Notes under the pieces: generated by a model
What the model saw: only the letters and a program-made list of their open reading frames with translations
The model's database searches: none
What the model was told of the DNA's origin: nothing
Made by a program: the position numbers and the translations under genes
Assembly: GCF_900182745.1 (NCBI RefSeq)
Contig: NZ_FXTY01000001.1
Coordinates: 899,578 to 963,577, forward strand
Direction of reading: 5' to 3'
DNA length: 64,000 nt
Source of the DNA: Shimia sagamensis
GTDB taxonomy: Bacteria > Pseudomonadota > Alphaproteobacteria > Rhodobacterales > Rhodobacteraceae
Shown here: positions 28,971-36,565 of the stretch, one piece after another
Layout: each line of letters begins with the position of its first letter
Numbering within the stretch: the first letter of the stretch is position 1

Positions 28971-30056
28971 ATGCGGATACATTTCAAAACCTCTTACAAC
29001 CACGACATCCGGCTCTTCCCAGATCGGTGGAGCTTTCTGGTCTATGCGATACTGATTGTGATCGCCGTGGTGCTGCCATGGGTGCTTGACGATTTTTTCC
29101 TTGGTGAAGTCACCAACGTGTTGATCTGGGCCATCGCAGGACTTGGTCTGATGTTGCTCACCGGACAGACCGGGCAAGCCAGTCTGGGTCATGCAGCCTT
29201 TCTGGCGCTGGGCTGCTACTCCTGCATCATCTTCATGGAGCAAGGCTGGCCCTTCCTGATCGCCTTCCCAGCGGCGGGTATTCTGACCGGCGTTGTCGGC
29301 ACCATCATTGCCATCCCGGCGATCCGCTTGCACGGCATCTATCTGGCGATTGCCACCATTGCGCTCTCCATTCTAGCCGATGACATCATTGTGCTGATGG
29401 AGCCAATCACCGATGGCGTGTCGGGCAAGTTTGCTCCGATGATCACTATCTTTGGCATTGAGATTGAGCGTTGGACCACGCCAGATCGGTTTTACTGGCT
29501 GGTGCTGGCCGTCACGATCCTGTGCACCTTGGGGTACCGCAACTTGCTGCGCTCGCCGTTGGGCCGCGCCTTTGCAGCGGTGCGAGACAGCGAAGTCTCC
29601 GCCAGCGCCATGGGTGTGCACATTGCGCGCACCAAAGCGGCGGCCTTTGGTATCTCCTGCGCGATCACTGGTTTGGCCGGTGCATTGATGGGCTTTTATG
29701 CCGGGGCGTTCAACAATGAGACCTTCAGCATCGTGATCTCCATAACGCTGCTGATGATGATTGTGATTGGTGGTCTGGGTTCCATCCACGGTGCGTTTTT
29801 TGGCGCGGTTGTGGTGGCGTTTCTGCCGCAGTTTCTGTCGATGACCAAAGACTTTGTCGGCGGTGGGTCTGTTGCCATTCCGGGGTTGGAAACCGGCGTC
29901 TTTGGCATGATCCTGATCCTCTTTATCCTGTTTGAGCCGATGGGCATCTACGGCCGCTGGATGAAAATCCGTATCTGGTTTGAGCTTTTCCCGTTTGCGC
30001 GCAAAGACATGTTCAAGCGCCAGAAAAGCTATCTGAAGACGGAGCGTTTGAGATGA
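28971..30056 (+). CDS. HAAT-type ABC transporter permease (LivM-like), module 1
   Basis: 361 residues with about nine to ten membrane segments. The LivM motif GLMLLTGQTGQASLGHAAFL and the coupling helix region SPLGRAFAAVRDSEVSASAM are present, as is MIVIGGLGSIHGAFFGAVVV. ATG 28971 lies 4 bp past the livH stop. It overlaps the ATPase gene by four bases. It pairs with the LivH-like protein to form the membrane channel. Confidence 0.92.
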   Translation: MRIHFKTSYNHDIRLFPDRWSFLVYAILIVIAVVLPWVLDDFFLGEVTNVLIWAIAGLGLMLLTGQTGQASLGHAAFLALGCYSCIIFMEQGWPFLIAFPAAGILTGVVGTIIAIPAIRLHGIYLAIATIALSILADDIIVLMEPITDGVSGKFAPMITIFGIEIERWTTPDRFYWLVLAVTILCTLGYRNLLRSPLGRAFAAVRDSEVSASAMGVHIARTKAAAFGISCAITGLAGALMGFYAGAFNNETFSIVISITLLMMIVIGGLGSIHGAFFGAVVVAFLPQFLSMTKDFVGGGSVAIPGLETGVFGMILILFILFEPMGIYGRWMKIRIWFELFPFARKDMFKRQKSYLKTERLR

Positions 30057-30823
30057 GCACATTGCTGGAAATCAACAACGCGACGCTCAAGTTTGGCGGC
30101 GTGGTCGCCGTGAACGATCTCACGTTCAGCGTGGACGAAGGTGAGGTCTATGCCATCGTTGGTCCAAATGGCGCGGGCAAATCCACGGTCTTCAATCTGA
30201 TCTCGCGCTTCTACGATCCTTATGCTGGGGCGATTACCTTTGATGGGCATAATCTGCTGGACCGCAATGCGGATGCCGTAGCCGACCTTGGCATCGCCCG
30301 CACCTTTCAGAATATCGAATTGTTTGACCATGCCACGGTGCTGCAGAACCTGCTGGTGGGACGACACAGACATCGCAACACCAACCTGGTGCAGGAGATG
30401 TTGTTCACGCCCAAAGTGCGGCGTGAAGAAAAACGCCACCGTGAGGCGGTGGAGGAAGTGATCGATTTTCTCGACCTGCAGCCCTACCGTGACAAGATGA
30501 TCGCCGGTCTGCCCTACGGTGTGCGCAAGGTGGTTGAGTTGGGCCGCGCGCTGGCCTCTGGTCCGCGTTTGTTATTGTTGGATGAACCGGCCTCGGGGCT
30601 CTCAGTTGAAGAAACCCAAGACATGCGTTGGTGGATTGATGACATCCGCAAACAGATGGGCATCACCGTTCTGATGGTGGAGCACGACATGGGGTTGGTT
30701 TCCGGCGTGAGTGACCGTGTTCTGGCGCTGGCCGATGGGGCCAAGCTGGCCGAAGGCACACCGCAGCAGGTGCAATCTGATCCGGCTGTGATTGAAGCCT
30801 ACCTTGGCGCGGGGGCGGCGTGA
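30053..30823 (+). CDS. HAAT-type ABC transporter ATPase (LivG-like), module 1
   Basis: 256 residues. Walker A VGPNGAGKSTVFNLISRFYD, the LivG-specific ARTFQNIELFDHATVLQNLL segment, the degenerate signature LPYGVRKVVELGRALASGP and Walker B LLLLDEPASGLS are seen, followed by MVEHDMGLVSGVSDRVLALA. The signature lacks the canonical LSGGQ, as is usual for LivG. It overlaps livM by four bases and shares one base with the next gene. Confidence 0.93.
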   Translation: MSTLLEINNATLKFGGVVAVNDLTFSVDEGEVYAIVGPNGAGKSTVFNLISRFYDPYAGAITFDGHNLLDRNADAVADLGIARTFQNIELFDHATVLQNLLVGRHRHRNTNLVQEMLFTPKVRREEKRHREAVEEVIDFLDLQPYRDKMIAGLPYGVRKVVELGRALASGPRLLLLDEPASGLSVEETQDMRWWIDDIRKQMGITVLMVEHDMGLVSGVSDRVLALADGAKLAEGTPQQVQSDPAVIEAYLGAGAA

Positions 30824-31596
30824 TGGGCGAAACAGTGCTTGATATCAAGAACATCGAGAGTTTTTACGGCCCAATCATGGCCATCCGTGGCGTGTCGTTG
30901 AAGGTCGAAAAGGGCCAGGTTGTGACCGTGCTGGGCGCCAATGGCGCGGGCAAGTCGACACTGCTGAAAACCATCTCTGGTATCATGGACCCAGAGAAGG
31001 GCCAGGTGGTGTTTGAGGGCCGTGAAATCCAAGGCATGGAACCGCATAAGGTGGTTGGTCAAGGTATCGTGCATGTACCCGAAGGCCGCGAGGTGTTCCC
31101 GCTTCTGACCGTGGATGAAAACCTCTCGCTTGGGGCCTACACGCGCAGCGATAAGGCGGAGATCGAGAAAGACCGGCAGATGGTTTTTGACTATTTCCCC
31201 ATTCTGGCGGAACGCCGCCATCAGGAAGCAGGCACGCTGTCCGGTGGTCAACAACAGATGCTCGCAATCGGACGTGGGTTGATGCTGCGGCCGAAGATCA
31301 TGTTGCTGGATGAGCCCTCCCTGGGCCTCTCACCGCTATTGGTGCAGGAGATCTTTGCCATCCTCAAACGGCTGAACAAAGACGAAGGCGTGACCATGAT
31401 GCTGGTGGAGCAAAATGCCAAAGTGGCGCTAGAGCTGGCGGATGTCGGCTACGTCATGGAGGTCGGGCGTATTGTGATGGACGACACCGCTGACCGATTG
31501 ATGGAAAGCGAAGACATCAAGGCCTTCTATCTTGGCCACCAGGAGATTGGCGCACGGGGCGAACGGCGTTGGAAACGCAAGAAGACGTGGCGCTGA
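30823..31596 (+). CDS. HAAT-type ABC transporter ATPase (LivF-like), module 1
   Basis: 257 residues. Walker A LGANGAGKSTLLKTISG, the LivF motif VHVPEGREVFPLLTVDENLS, canonical signature LSGGQQQMLAIGRGLM and Walker B IMLLDEPSLGLSP. The C-terminal tail (GERRWKRKKTWR) is basic. The start ATG 30823 shares its first base with the livG stop; a GTG one codon upstream is the alternative. With the LivG-like subunit it forms the ATPase pair. Confidence 0.93.
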   Translation: MGETVLDIKNIESFYGPIMAIRGVSLKVEKGQVVTVLGANGAGKSTLLKTISGIMDPEKGQVVFEGREIQGMEPHKVVGQGIVHVPEGREVFPLLTVDENLSLGAYTRSDKAEIEKDRQMVFDYFPILAERRHQEAGTLSGGQQQMLAIGRGLMLRPKIMLLDEPSLGLSPLLVQEIFAILKRLNKDEGVTMMLVEQNAKVALELADVGYVMEVGRIVMDDTADRLMESEDIKAFYLGHQEIGARGERRWKRKKTWR

Positions 31597-31610
31597 GGGA
31601 GGGCACAGAC

Positions 31611-33503
31611 ATGAACATTCACATCCCATCCCAGCCGCCGGAGCAGATCGAAATTAACGGCGTGATTGTGTCAGCCACACCGGGTCAGAAGCCTGCGCTG
31701 GTGGATGGCTGTGACACGGTTGTGGGCCTGTTTCAAAAGCGGTGCGAACAGCTGCGCGACCGCACCGCGCACCGCGAAAAAGACCTCGGCATCTGGCAGA
31801 GCTATTCGTGGAAGGATTACTGGCAACACGCAAAATGGATTGGCCTTGGCCTGCGCGCGTTGGGTTTGGAACGCGGCGAAGTGGTTTCGATCCTGTCCGA
31901 GGACCGCAAGGAATGGCTCTACGCCGACATGGGTATTCAATGCGTCGGCGGTATTGCCTCGGGCGTTTACACCACGGATTCCGCAAGCCAGTTGGAATAT
32001 CTGCTGCGCGACAGCGGTTCGCGCTTCTTGTTTGTGGAAAACGACGAGCAGCTCGACAAGTTTCTGGAGATCGAAGACCAAGCTGGCCATGTCGTAAAAG
32101 TTATCATTCTGGATCAGGACGGTTTGCATGATTTGCGCCACGACAAATGTGTTTTTCTGGACGAGTTGTATGAAACCGGGCGCGCCTATGAGGCAGACAA
32201 CCACGGGCTCTTTGAGGCGGAAATCAACCAGGCCAAACCCGAAGACACCGGTCTGCTGATTTATACCTCCGGCACAACCGGCATGCCCAAAGGTGCGATG
32301 TTGAGCCAGGAGAATGTGATTTCAGCCTGTGTGTCCGGCGCGCATGCGTTGCCGACAATGGACAGTGATGAGCAGCTTTGCTTCCTGCCGTTATGCCACA
32401 TTCTGGAGCGCAACGTGTCCGCCTACTTCCCGATTGCCGGCAAGGCCACGGTGAACTTTGCCGAAAGCACGGAGACCGTGTTTGATAACCTGCAAGAGGT
32501 CTCGCCTGCACATTTCACCGCTGTGCCGCGTGTCTGGGAGAAGATCTACTCCCGCGTTCTGGTACTTGCTCAAGAAGCCACGCCAATTGGGCGGTTGTGC
32601 TTTAAGCTCGCTGTCAAGGCAGGGCTGAAACGGGCCGATTATCTGCTGGACCGAAAGCCGGTCCCGGCAGGGGTGCAGCTCAACTACGCGCTCTGGGATT
32701 TCCTTGTGTTGCGCAACCTACGCCGGATGCTGGGCATGGACAAAATGCGCCGTGGTGGCACCGGCGCGGCCCCGATCAGCCCGGAGTTGATCCGTTGGTA
32801 TTGGGCCATAGGGGTTCAGCTTCTCGAAGGCTACGGCATGACCGAAAATGCGGGTCTGGCTTCGATCAACTTGCCGGATGACAATAAGCTGGGCAGCGTT
32901 GGCAAAGCGGTGCCAGGCTTTCAGGTGCGCATTGCCGAGGATGGCGAAATTCAGACCTATGGGCTCAACAACTTTCAAGGCTACTGGCGCAACAACGAGA
33001 AGACGGTCGAGACCTTCACCGACGATGGGTGGCTGCGCACAGGAGATGTGGGCAAGCTTGACGAGGATGGTTTCCTAACGATTACAGGGCGCCTGAAGGA
33101 CATCATTATCACCGCAGGCGGCAAAAACATCACCCCGGCGGAAATCGAGAGTCGCCTGAAGTTCAGCCACTATATCTCGGATGCGGTGGTGATTGGGGAC
33201 GCCCGCAAATACCTCACTTGCCTGATTATGATTGATCAGGAAAATGTCGAAAAATATGCCCAGGATCACAAGGTGCCGTTCTCGGATTTTGCCTCGCTCT
33301 GTGCGGCGCAGGACGTCATGGACCTCATCAAGGATGAGGTGGACGCGGTCAACAAAGAGTTTGCCCGCGTTGAGCAGATCAAGGATTTCCGCCTGATCAA
33401 CGTGCTGTTGACGGCAGAAGACGAGGAACTGACCGCGACCATGAAATTGAAGCGCAGCTTTGTGGAGAAGAAACACGCGGGACTCATAGAGGAAATGTAT
33501 TAG
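31611..33503 (+). CDS. Long-chain-type acyl-CoA ligase (AMP-forming), module 1
   Basis: 630 residues. Activates a carboxylic acid to its CoA thioester through an acyl-adenylate. The P-loop is LLIYTSGTTGMPKGAMLSQE, the A5 region is LLEGYGMTENAGLASINLPD, and A7-A8 reads WLRTGDVGKLDEDGFLTITG followed by RLKDIIITAGGKNITP. It belongs to the bacterial long-chain/FadD15-like group by overall layout. ATG 31611 is placed by GGGAGGGC. It sits between the transporter ATPase and the binding-protein gene, which ties activation to uptake. The chain length or ring type of the substrate is not readable. Confidence 0.92.
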   Translation: MNIHIPSQPPEQIEINGVIVSATPGQKPALVDGCDTVVGLFQKRCEQLRDRTAHREKDLGIWQSYSWKDYWQHAKWIGLGLRALGLERGEVVSILSEDRKEWLYADMGIQCVGGIASGVYTTDSASQLEYLLRDSGSRFLFVENDEQLDKFLEIEDQAGHVVKVIILDQDGLHDLRHDKCVFLDELYETGRAYEADNHGLFEAEINQAKPEDTGLLIYTSGTTGMPKGAMLSQENVISACVSGAHALPTMDSDEQLCFLPLCHILERNVSAYFPIAGKATVNFAESTETVFDNLQEVSPAHFTAVPRVWEKIYSRVLVLAQEATPIGRLCFKLAVKAGLKRADYLLDRKPVPAGVQLNYALWDFLVLRNLRRMLGMDKMRRGGTGAAPISPELIRWYWAIGVQLLEGYGMTENAGLASINLPDDNKLGSVGKAVPGFQVRIAEDGEIQTYGLNNFQGYWRNNEKTVETFTDDGWLRTGDVGKLDEDGFLTITGRLKDIIITAGGKNITPAEIESRLKFSHYISDAVVIGDARKYLTCLIMIDQENVEKYAQDHKVPFSDFASLCAAQDVMDLIKDEVDAVNKEFARVEQIKDFRLINVLLTAEDEELTATMKLKRSFVEKKHAGLIEEMY

Positions 33504-33549
33504 GCTGCATCTATGTGGCCCTAGATCACACTTTAAACGGGAGGAAATT

Positions 33550-34704
33550 ATGAAAAAACTGACGACTGTACTGGCGGTTGGCGCGGCAGCGCTGGCAAGC
33601 CAGGTCGCCGCCGACACGCAAGGCGTGAGCGACGGCGAGGTGGTGATTGGGTCCGTAAACGATCTGTCCGGCATCTTTGCCGCGGTGGGTGTTCCGGCGG
33701 TTAACGGCGCCAACATGCGCTTTGACGAGGTGAACGCCGCAGGTGGTGTGCACGGTCGCCAGATCCGGTTTGTTGTGGAGGACAACGGTTATCAGATCCC
33801 GCGCGCGATGCAGGGTTACAACAAGCTTCTGAACCGGGACAAAGCCTTTGCCATGCTGCTGTCTTTGGGTACACCGATGAACGTGGCGGGCTTTAAGCTG
33901 CTCGATCCCAAAGGCATCCCAAATGTCGGCCCACTCTCGGCAGCGCGGCAGATGCTGCAGGAACCGATGGACAATAAATTCATTGGCTTCTCAAGCTACT
34001 ACGATCAAGTGCAGGTCGGCGCGAAATATCTTGCGGAAGAGTTTGGTGCCAAAGAACTTTGCACCATGTATATCCCATCCGACTTTGGCAAAGAGATTGC
34101 TGAATCCACTGTGGATGTTGCGGAAAGTATGGGCCTGACCATGGCCAGCGAAACCACACATAAGCCGGATGAGTTGGATTTTGTTGGTTCTCTTGGCAAA
34201 CACAAAGCTGCCGGGTGTGATGTGATCACCATGGCGCTGGGCGTGCGTCAGGGTATCACCGTGGTGGGCACCGCCAAAAAGCTGGGCTGGACCGATGTGA
34301 AGTTCCTCAACACCTCCGCAGGGTTCCTGGAGCCGGTGGCGATGGTGCCAGGTGGTGTAACCGATGGGCTCTATGCCGCATCTGGTTGGCAGGATCTGTA
34401 TGCACGCGCAGCGGATCCGGTGCCGGGTAAGTTCATTGCCGATTACAAAGCCAAGTTTGATCAGCCTGCGTCCGGTTTCGCCATGCTCGGCTACTCCGCC
34501 GCCGATACACTGGTGCGCGCCTTGGAGGCGGCTGGCCCAGACCTGACCCATGAAGGCTTCATCGCCGCCATGGAGACACTGGACTATATGGACGAGCTGA
34601 CCGGTTCGCAGACCACCTATGGCGCAGACGACCACCGCGGCGCGGATGATGTTGTGATTTCCGTTGTGGAAAACGGCGGCTGGAAGACGGTTGCTGTGAA
34701 GTAA
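33550..34704 (+). CDS. HAAT-type ABC transporter substrate-binding protein (LivK-like), module 1
   Basis: 384 residues with a signal peptide (about 1-21, cut near SQVAAD). The type-I periplasmic binding fold is clear: VVIGSVNDLSGIFAAVGVPA, RFDEVNAAGGVHGRQIRFVV, and SPLSAARQM-like ligand loop (LSAARQMLQEP). GGGAGGAAAT precedes the ATG. It is last in the transport-ligase operon and followed by a strong terminator. It should capture the substrate in the periplasm for the two permeases. ETTHKPDELDFVGSLGKHKA is typical of family members annotated for branched-chain amino acids, but context suggests an organic acid. Confidence 0.92.
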   Translation: MKKLTTVLAVGAAALASQVAADTQGVSDGEVVIGSVNDLSGIFAAVGVPAVNGANMRFDEVNAAGGVHGRQIRFVVEDNGYQIPRAMQGYNKLLNRDKAFAMLLSLGTPMNVAGFKLLDPKGIPNVGPLSAARQMLQEPMDNKFIGFSSYYDQVQVGAKYLAEEFGAKELCTMYIPSDFGKEIAESTVDVAESMGLTMASETTHKPDELDFVGSLGKHKAAGCDVITMALGVRQGITVVGTAKKLGWTDVKFLNTSAGFLEPVAMVPGGVTDGLYAASGWQDLYARAADPVPGKFIADYKAKFDQPASGFAMLGYSAADTLVRALEAAGPDLTHEGFIAAMETLDYMDELTGSQTTYGADDHRGADDVVISVVENGGWKTVAVK

Positions 34705-34728
34705 GGTGTTTGTGCGTAAGGCAAGATG

Positions 34729-34758
34729 GCTCCCGGAGGTTTCCGGGAGCTTTTTTGT
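34729..34758 (+). terminator. Rho-independent terminator of module 1
   Basis: Perfect 9-bp arms GCTCCCGGA (34729-34737) and TCCGGGAGC (34742-34750), 4-nt loop, then TTTTTTG. Confidence 0.95.
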
Positions 34759-34801
34759 TTTTAGGACCCGCAAATTTCAAATTTCGGGCAGCTAGTTGCT
34801 G

Positions 34802-34819
34802 TTGACCACTGGTGGTCAA
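34802..34819. promoter_or_regulatory. 18-bp perfect palindrome upstream of the orphan membrane gene
   Basis: TTGACCAC (34802-34809), TG, GTGGTCAA (34812-34819). The symmetry and the TGACCAC-type half-site resemble operators of GntR/FadR-like regulators, but no such regulator is encoded here. It lies 127 bp before ATG 34946 in a lower-GC spacer. Confidence 0.5.
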
Positions 34820-34945
34820 ATGGTCGAATTTCTGAGCCGTTCCACAAAACGGAGCACATCTTCAATTGCAACTTTTGCGAGTTGATTTTTGCTTGCGTTC
34901 AGTTATCGGTGAAATGACTTATGGAGCCGGAGAAAGAAGAACCGA

Positions 34946-35344
34946 ATGTCGAATGATGAGTTTCAAGCTCGGATCAAGCGACTGCAATCGAAGACGCAAG
35001 ATGTACCCAGTCCGAAGATACAGTCCAACGACTTAGGCGGGTTCAGTTGGGGCAGTGCTTTTACAGGATTTATCTTGTCGCTCGTGATCGGTTTTGCTTT
35101 TTCAAATTTGCAAGCAATCAGCGATATGGCTCCGCAATCGATCAAGGACGGACCTGCGCCAGGCATATTTGGCGTGCCGGTTGCAGTGATTTCTTTTCTC
35201 TGGGTCATCGTAACGCCGATTTGGTTCTTTCGCACAGTTATGAAGGGAGCTGCGTCGGGGTGGTCGGTGACACCGAGTGGCTTCCCTTTGGGGCTATTTG
35301 CTGGGATGGCTCTGACGTTTTTGACGGTTCAGTTCTTTTCCTAG
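34946..35344 (+). CDS. Small integral membrane protein of unknown function
   Basis: 132 residues. I do not recognise a family. A polar N-terminus (about 1-32) is followed by three hydrophobic segments at about 36-56 (SAFTGFILSLVIGFAFSNL), 75-95 (VPVAVISFLWVIVTPIWFF) and 113-131 (FPLGLFAGMALTFLTVQFF). GCCGGAGAAAG lies upstream of the ATG. Base composition is lower in GC than the flanking operons, as is the surrounding spacer, which hints at a separate origin. It is monocistronic, between the two ligase-transporter modules. Confidence 0.65.
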   Translation: MSNDEFQARIKRLQSKTQDVPSPKIQSNDLGGFSWGSAFTGFILSLVIGFAFSNLQAISDMAPQSIKDGPAPGIFGVPVAVISFLWVIVTPIWFFRTVMKGAASGWSVTPSGFPLGLFAGMALTFLTVQFFS

Positions 35345-35663
35345 CCGCGCCAGTAGCGGGTGGTTTGAGTTTGCAGGGAAAGCATATGTTGCTGCGGTGA
35401 ACACAAACGTGAAGTGTGTTCAAAAAGGACTTTCACAGCAACCGTTCCTCTCAAAGATAAGCAAGATTCACCGAGGTTTCACCCGGCCCGGATCAGCACC
35501 GCAGGTGCCCGGGACAGCGCTCGACCGCGCCCATGGAAGTGTGCTGGTCTTCGATGTTCGTGGTCCGTAACCAACTTGCCTATCGCCAAACAGAAAAATT
35601 CCCCGCAGCCGATGGTCTGGTCTGCGGGGAAGGCGGGAGTGAACTTGTTCTTGCAAGGTCCCC
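35345..35663. other. Gene-free stretch containing a strong hairpin
   Basis: No credible long gene. The main structure is a perfect 10-bp stem TTCCCCGCAG (35599-35608)/CTGCGGGGAA (35622-35631) with a 13-nt loop. On the minus strand the stem is followed by TTTTTC, so it reads as a terminator for leftward transcription, about 220 bp beyond the response-regulator stop. A GC-rich segment with several self-complementary parts lies at 35480-35530. I could not match it to a known RNA family. Confidence 0.4.
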
Positions 35664-35834
35664 ATGTTTACCGCGCGCCTGTCCCTGAAACGCCTGCGGC
35701 CATCCCGTCAGCAGATTGGCCTGCGCCACACAGATTGGAAGGAGGAAAATCCGGTGCGCTCTGGCTATCTACTGACCTCAGATATACCTTATTTTGCGGT
35801 GTTTGGCTATATGTTGTGTTGGATTTGTATTTGA
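35664..35834 (+). CDS. Possible 56-codon gene with hydrophobic C-terminus
   Basis: An ATG at 35664, with AAGG 6 bp upstream, opens a 56-codon frame ending TGA 35832-35834. The N-terminal half is basic (LSLKRLRPSRQQIGLRH) and the C-terminal half hydrophobic (IPYFAVFGYMLCWICI). An internal GTG at 35754 has a perfect GGAGG at 35741-35745 and would give a 26-residue hydrophobic peptide in the same frame. No homology is recognised. It could be a small membrane protein, a leader peptide or chance. Confidence 0.25.
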   Translation: MFTARLSLKRLRPSRQQIGLRHTDWKEENPVRSGYLLTSDIPYFAVFGYMLCWICI

Positions 35835-35852
35835 GGCGCAAATGCAGAGGGG

Positions 35853-36557
35853 TTATTGCCAGCTCACATCGCCCAAAAAGATATAGCCCGCGCCGTAGAT
35901 GGTTTTGATAAGACGTGGGTTTTTGGGATCTTCTTTGAGCTTGGTGCGCAAGCGCGAAATCCGCACATCCATGGCCCGATCAAAGCTTTCACCAGCCGCG
36001 CCCCCCAAAGACTCTTGCATCTGTGCGCGGCTGATCAAGCGCTTGGGGCTGTCCAAGAAAAGCCGCAGGACTTCGCCCTCTGCGTGGCTGAAAGTCGTTT
36101 CAGCGCCACTTTCGTCCATTAGCACGTAGCGGTCAAAATAGGCGGTCCAGCCGTTGAACACGGCGGTGTTGGCAGCCACTGGCGCAGCTGGCCTTTCTTT
36201 GCGCAGCCGGGCCCGCACCCGCGCGACCACCTCGGTGGGGTCAAACGGTTTGATGATGTAGTCATCCGCGCCCAATTCCAAACCGGTGATCCGATCCTGC
36301 ACCTGCGCACGGCCCGAAATGATGATCACCGCTGCGCCAAGTTCCAATGCCAGTCGATGCACCAGCGACAAGCCGTCTTTGTCTGGCAGGCCTAGGTCCA
36401 CCAGGCAGACATCCGGCGTGGTTGATTTTAACGCCGCTTCAAATTCCGTTGCTCGTGAAAACGCCATGGTGCGAAAGCCCGCATCTTCCAGCGCGTCCGC
36501 AAGGATCATGCGGATTTCCGGTTCATCGTCGAGGATGGTGACAAGCGGGGCGGTCAT
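35853..36557 (-). CDS. OmpR-family response regulator
   Basis: 234 residues from ATG 36557. Receiver domain with acidic pocket LDDEP (about residues 9-13), phospho-acceptor Asp54 in CLVDLGLPDKDG, and IIKPFDP with the conserved Lys. The C-terminal winged helix carries SHAEGEVLRLFLDSPKRLIS and RISRLRTKLKEDPKNPRLIK, then TIYGAGYIF. An in-frame GTG at 36569, overlapping the kinase stop as GTGA, is the alternative start. It lies directly after the kinase gene, so the two form one operon and a cognate pair. Its likely targets are the adjacent ligase-transporter genes, by position only. Confidence 0.92.
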   Translation of the reverse strand: MTAPLVTILDDEPEIRMILADALEDAGFRTMAFSRATEFEAALKSTTPDVCLVDLGLPDKDGLSLVHRLALELGAAVIIISGRAQVQDRITGLELGADDYIIKPFDPTEVVARVRARLRKERPAAPVAANTAVFNGWTAYFDRYVLMDESGAETTFSHAEGEVLRLFLDSPKRLISRAQMQESLGGAAGESFDRAMDVRISRLRTKLKEDPKNPRLIKTIYGAGYIFLGDVSWQ

Positions 36558-36565
36558 GGCGGGGC

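Noticed and set aside
35460..35640. Possible riboswitch or 6S/SRP RNA in the gene-free stretch
   Set aside because: Self-complementary segments exist, but I could not place the conserved core of any of these RNAs on either strand.
35735..35765. GAGGAAAATCCGG resembling the RNase P RNA motif GAGGAAAGTCCGG
   Set aside because: The partner motif ACAGAA expected downstream near the 3' end is absent, as are the flanking helices. It is better explained as a ribosome site.
35414..35908. 164-codon open frame rightward across the island
   Set aside because: Amino-acid composition is Arg/Pro/Ser/Trp-rich and unlike a folded protein, no ribosome site is seen, and it runs into the antisense of the response regulator.
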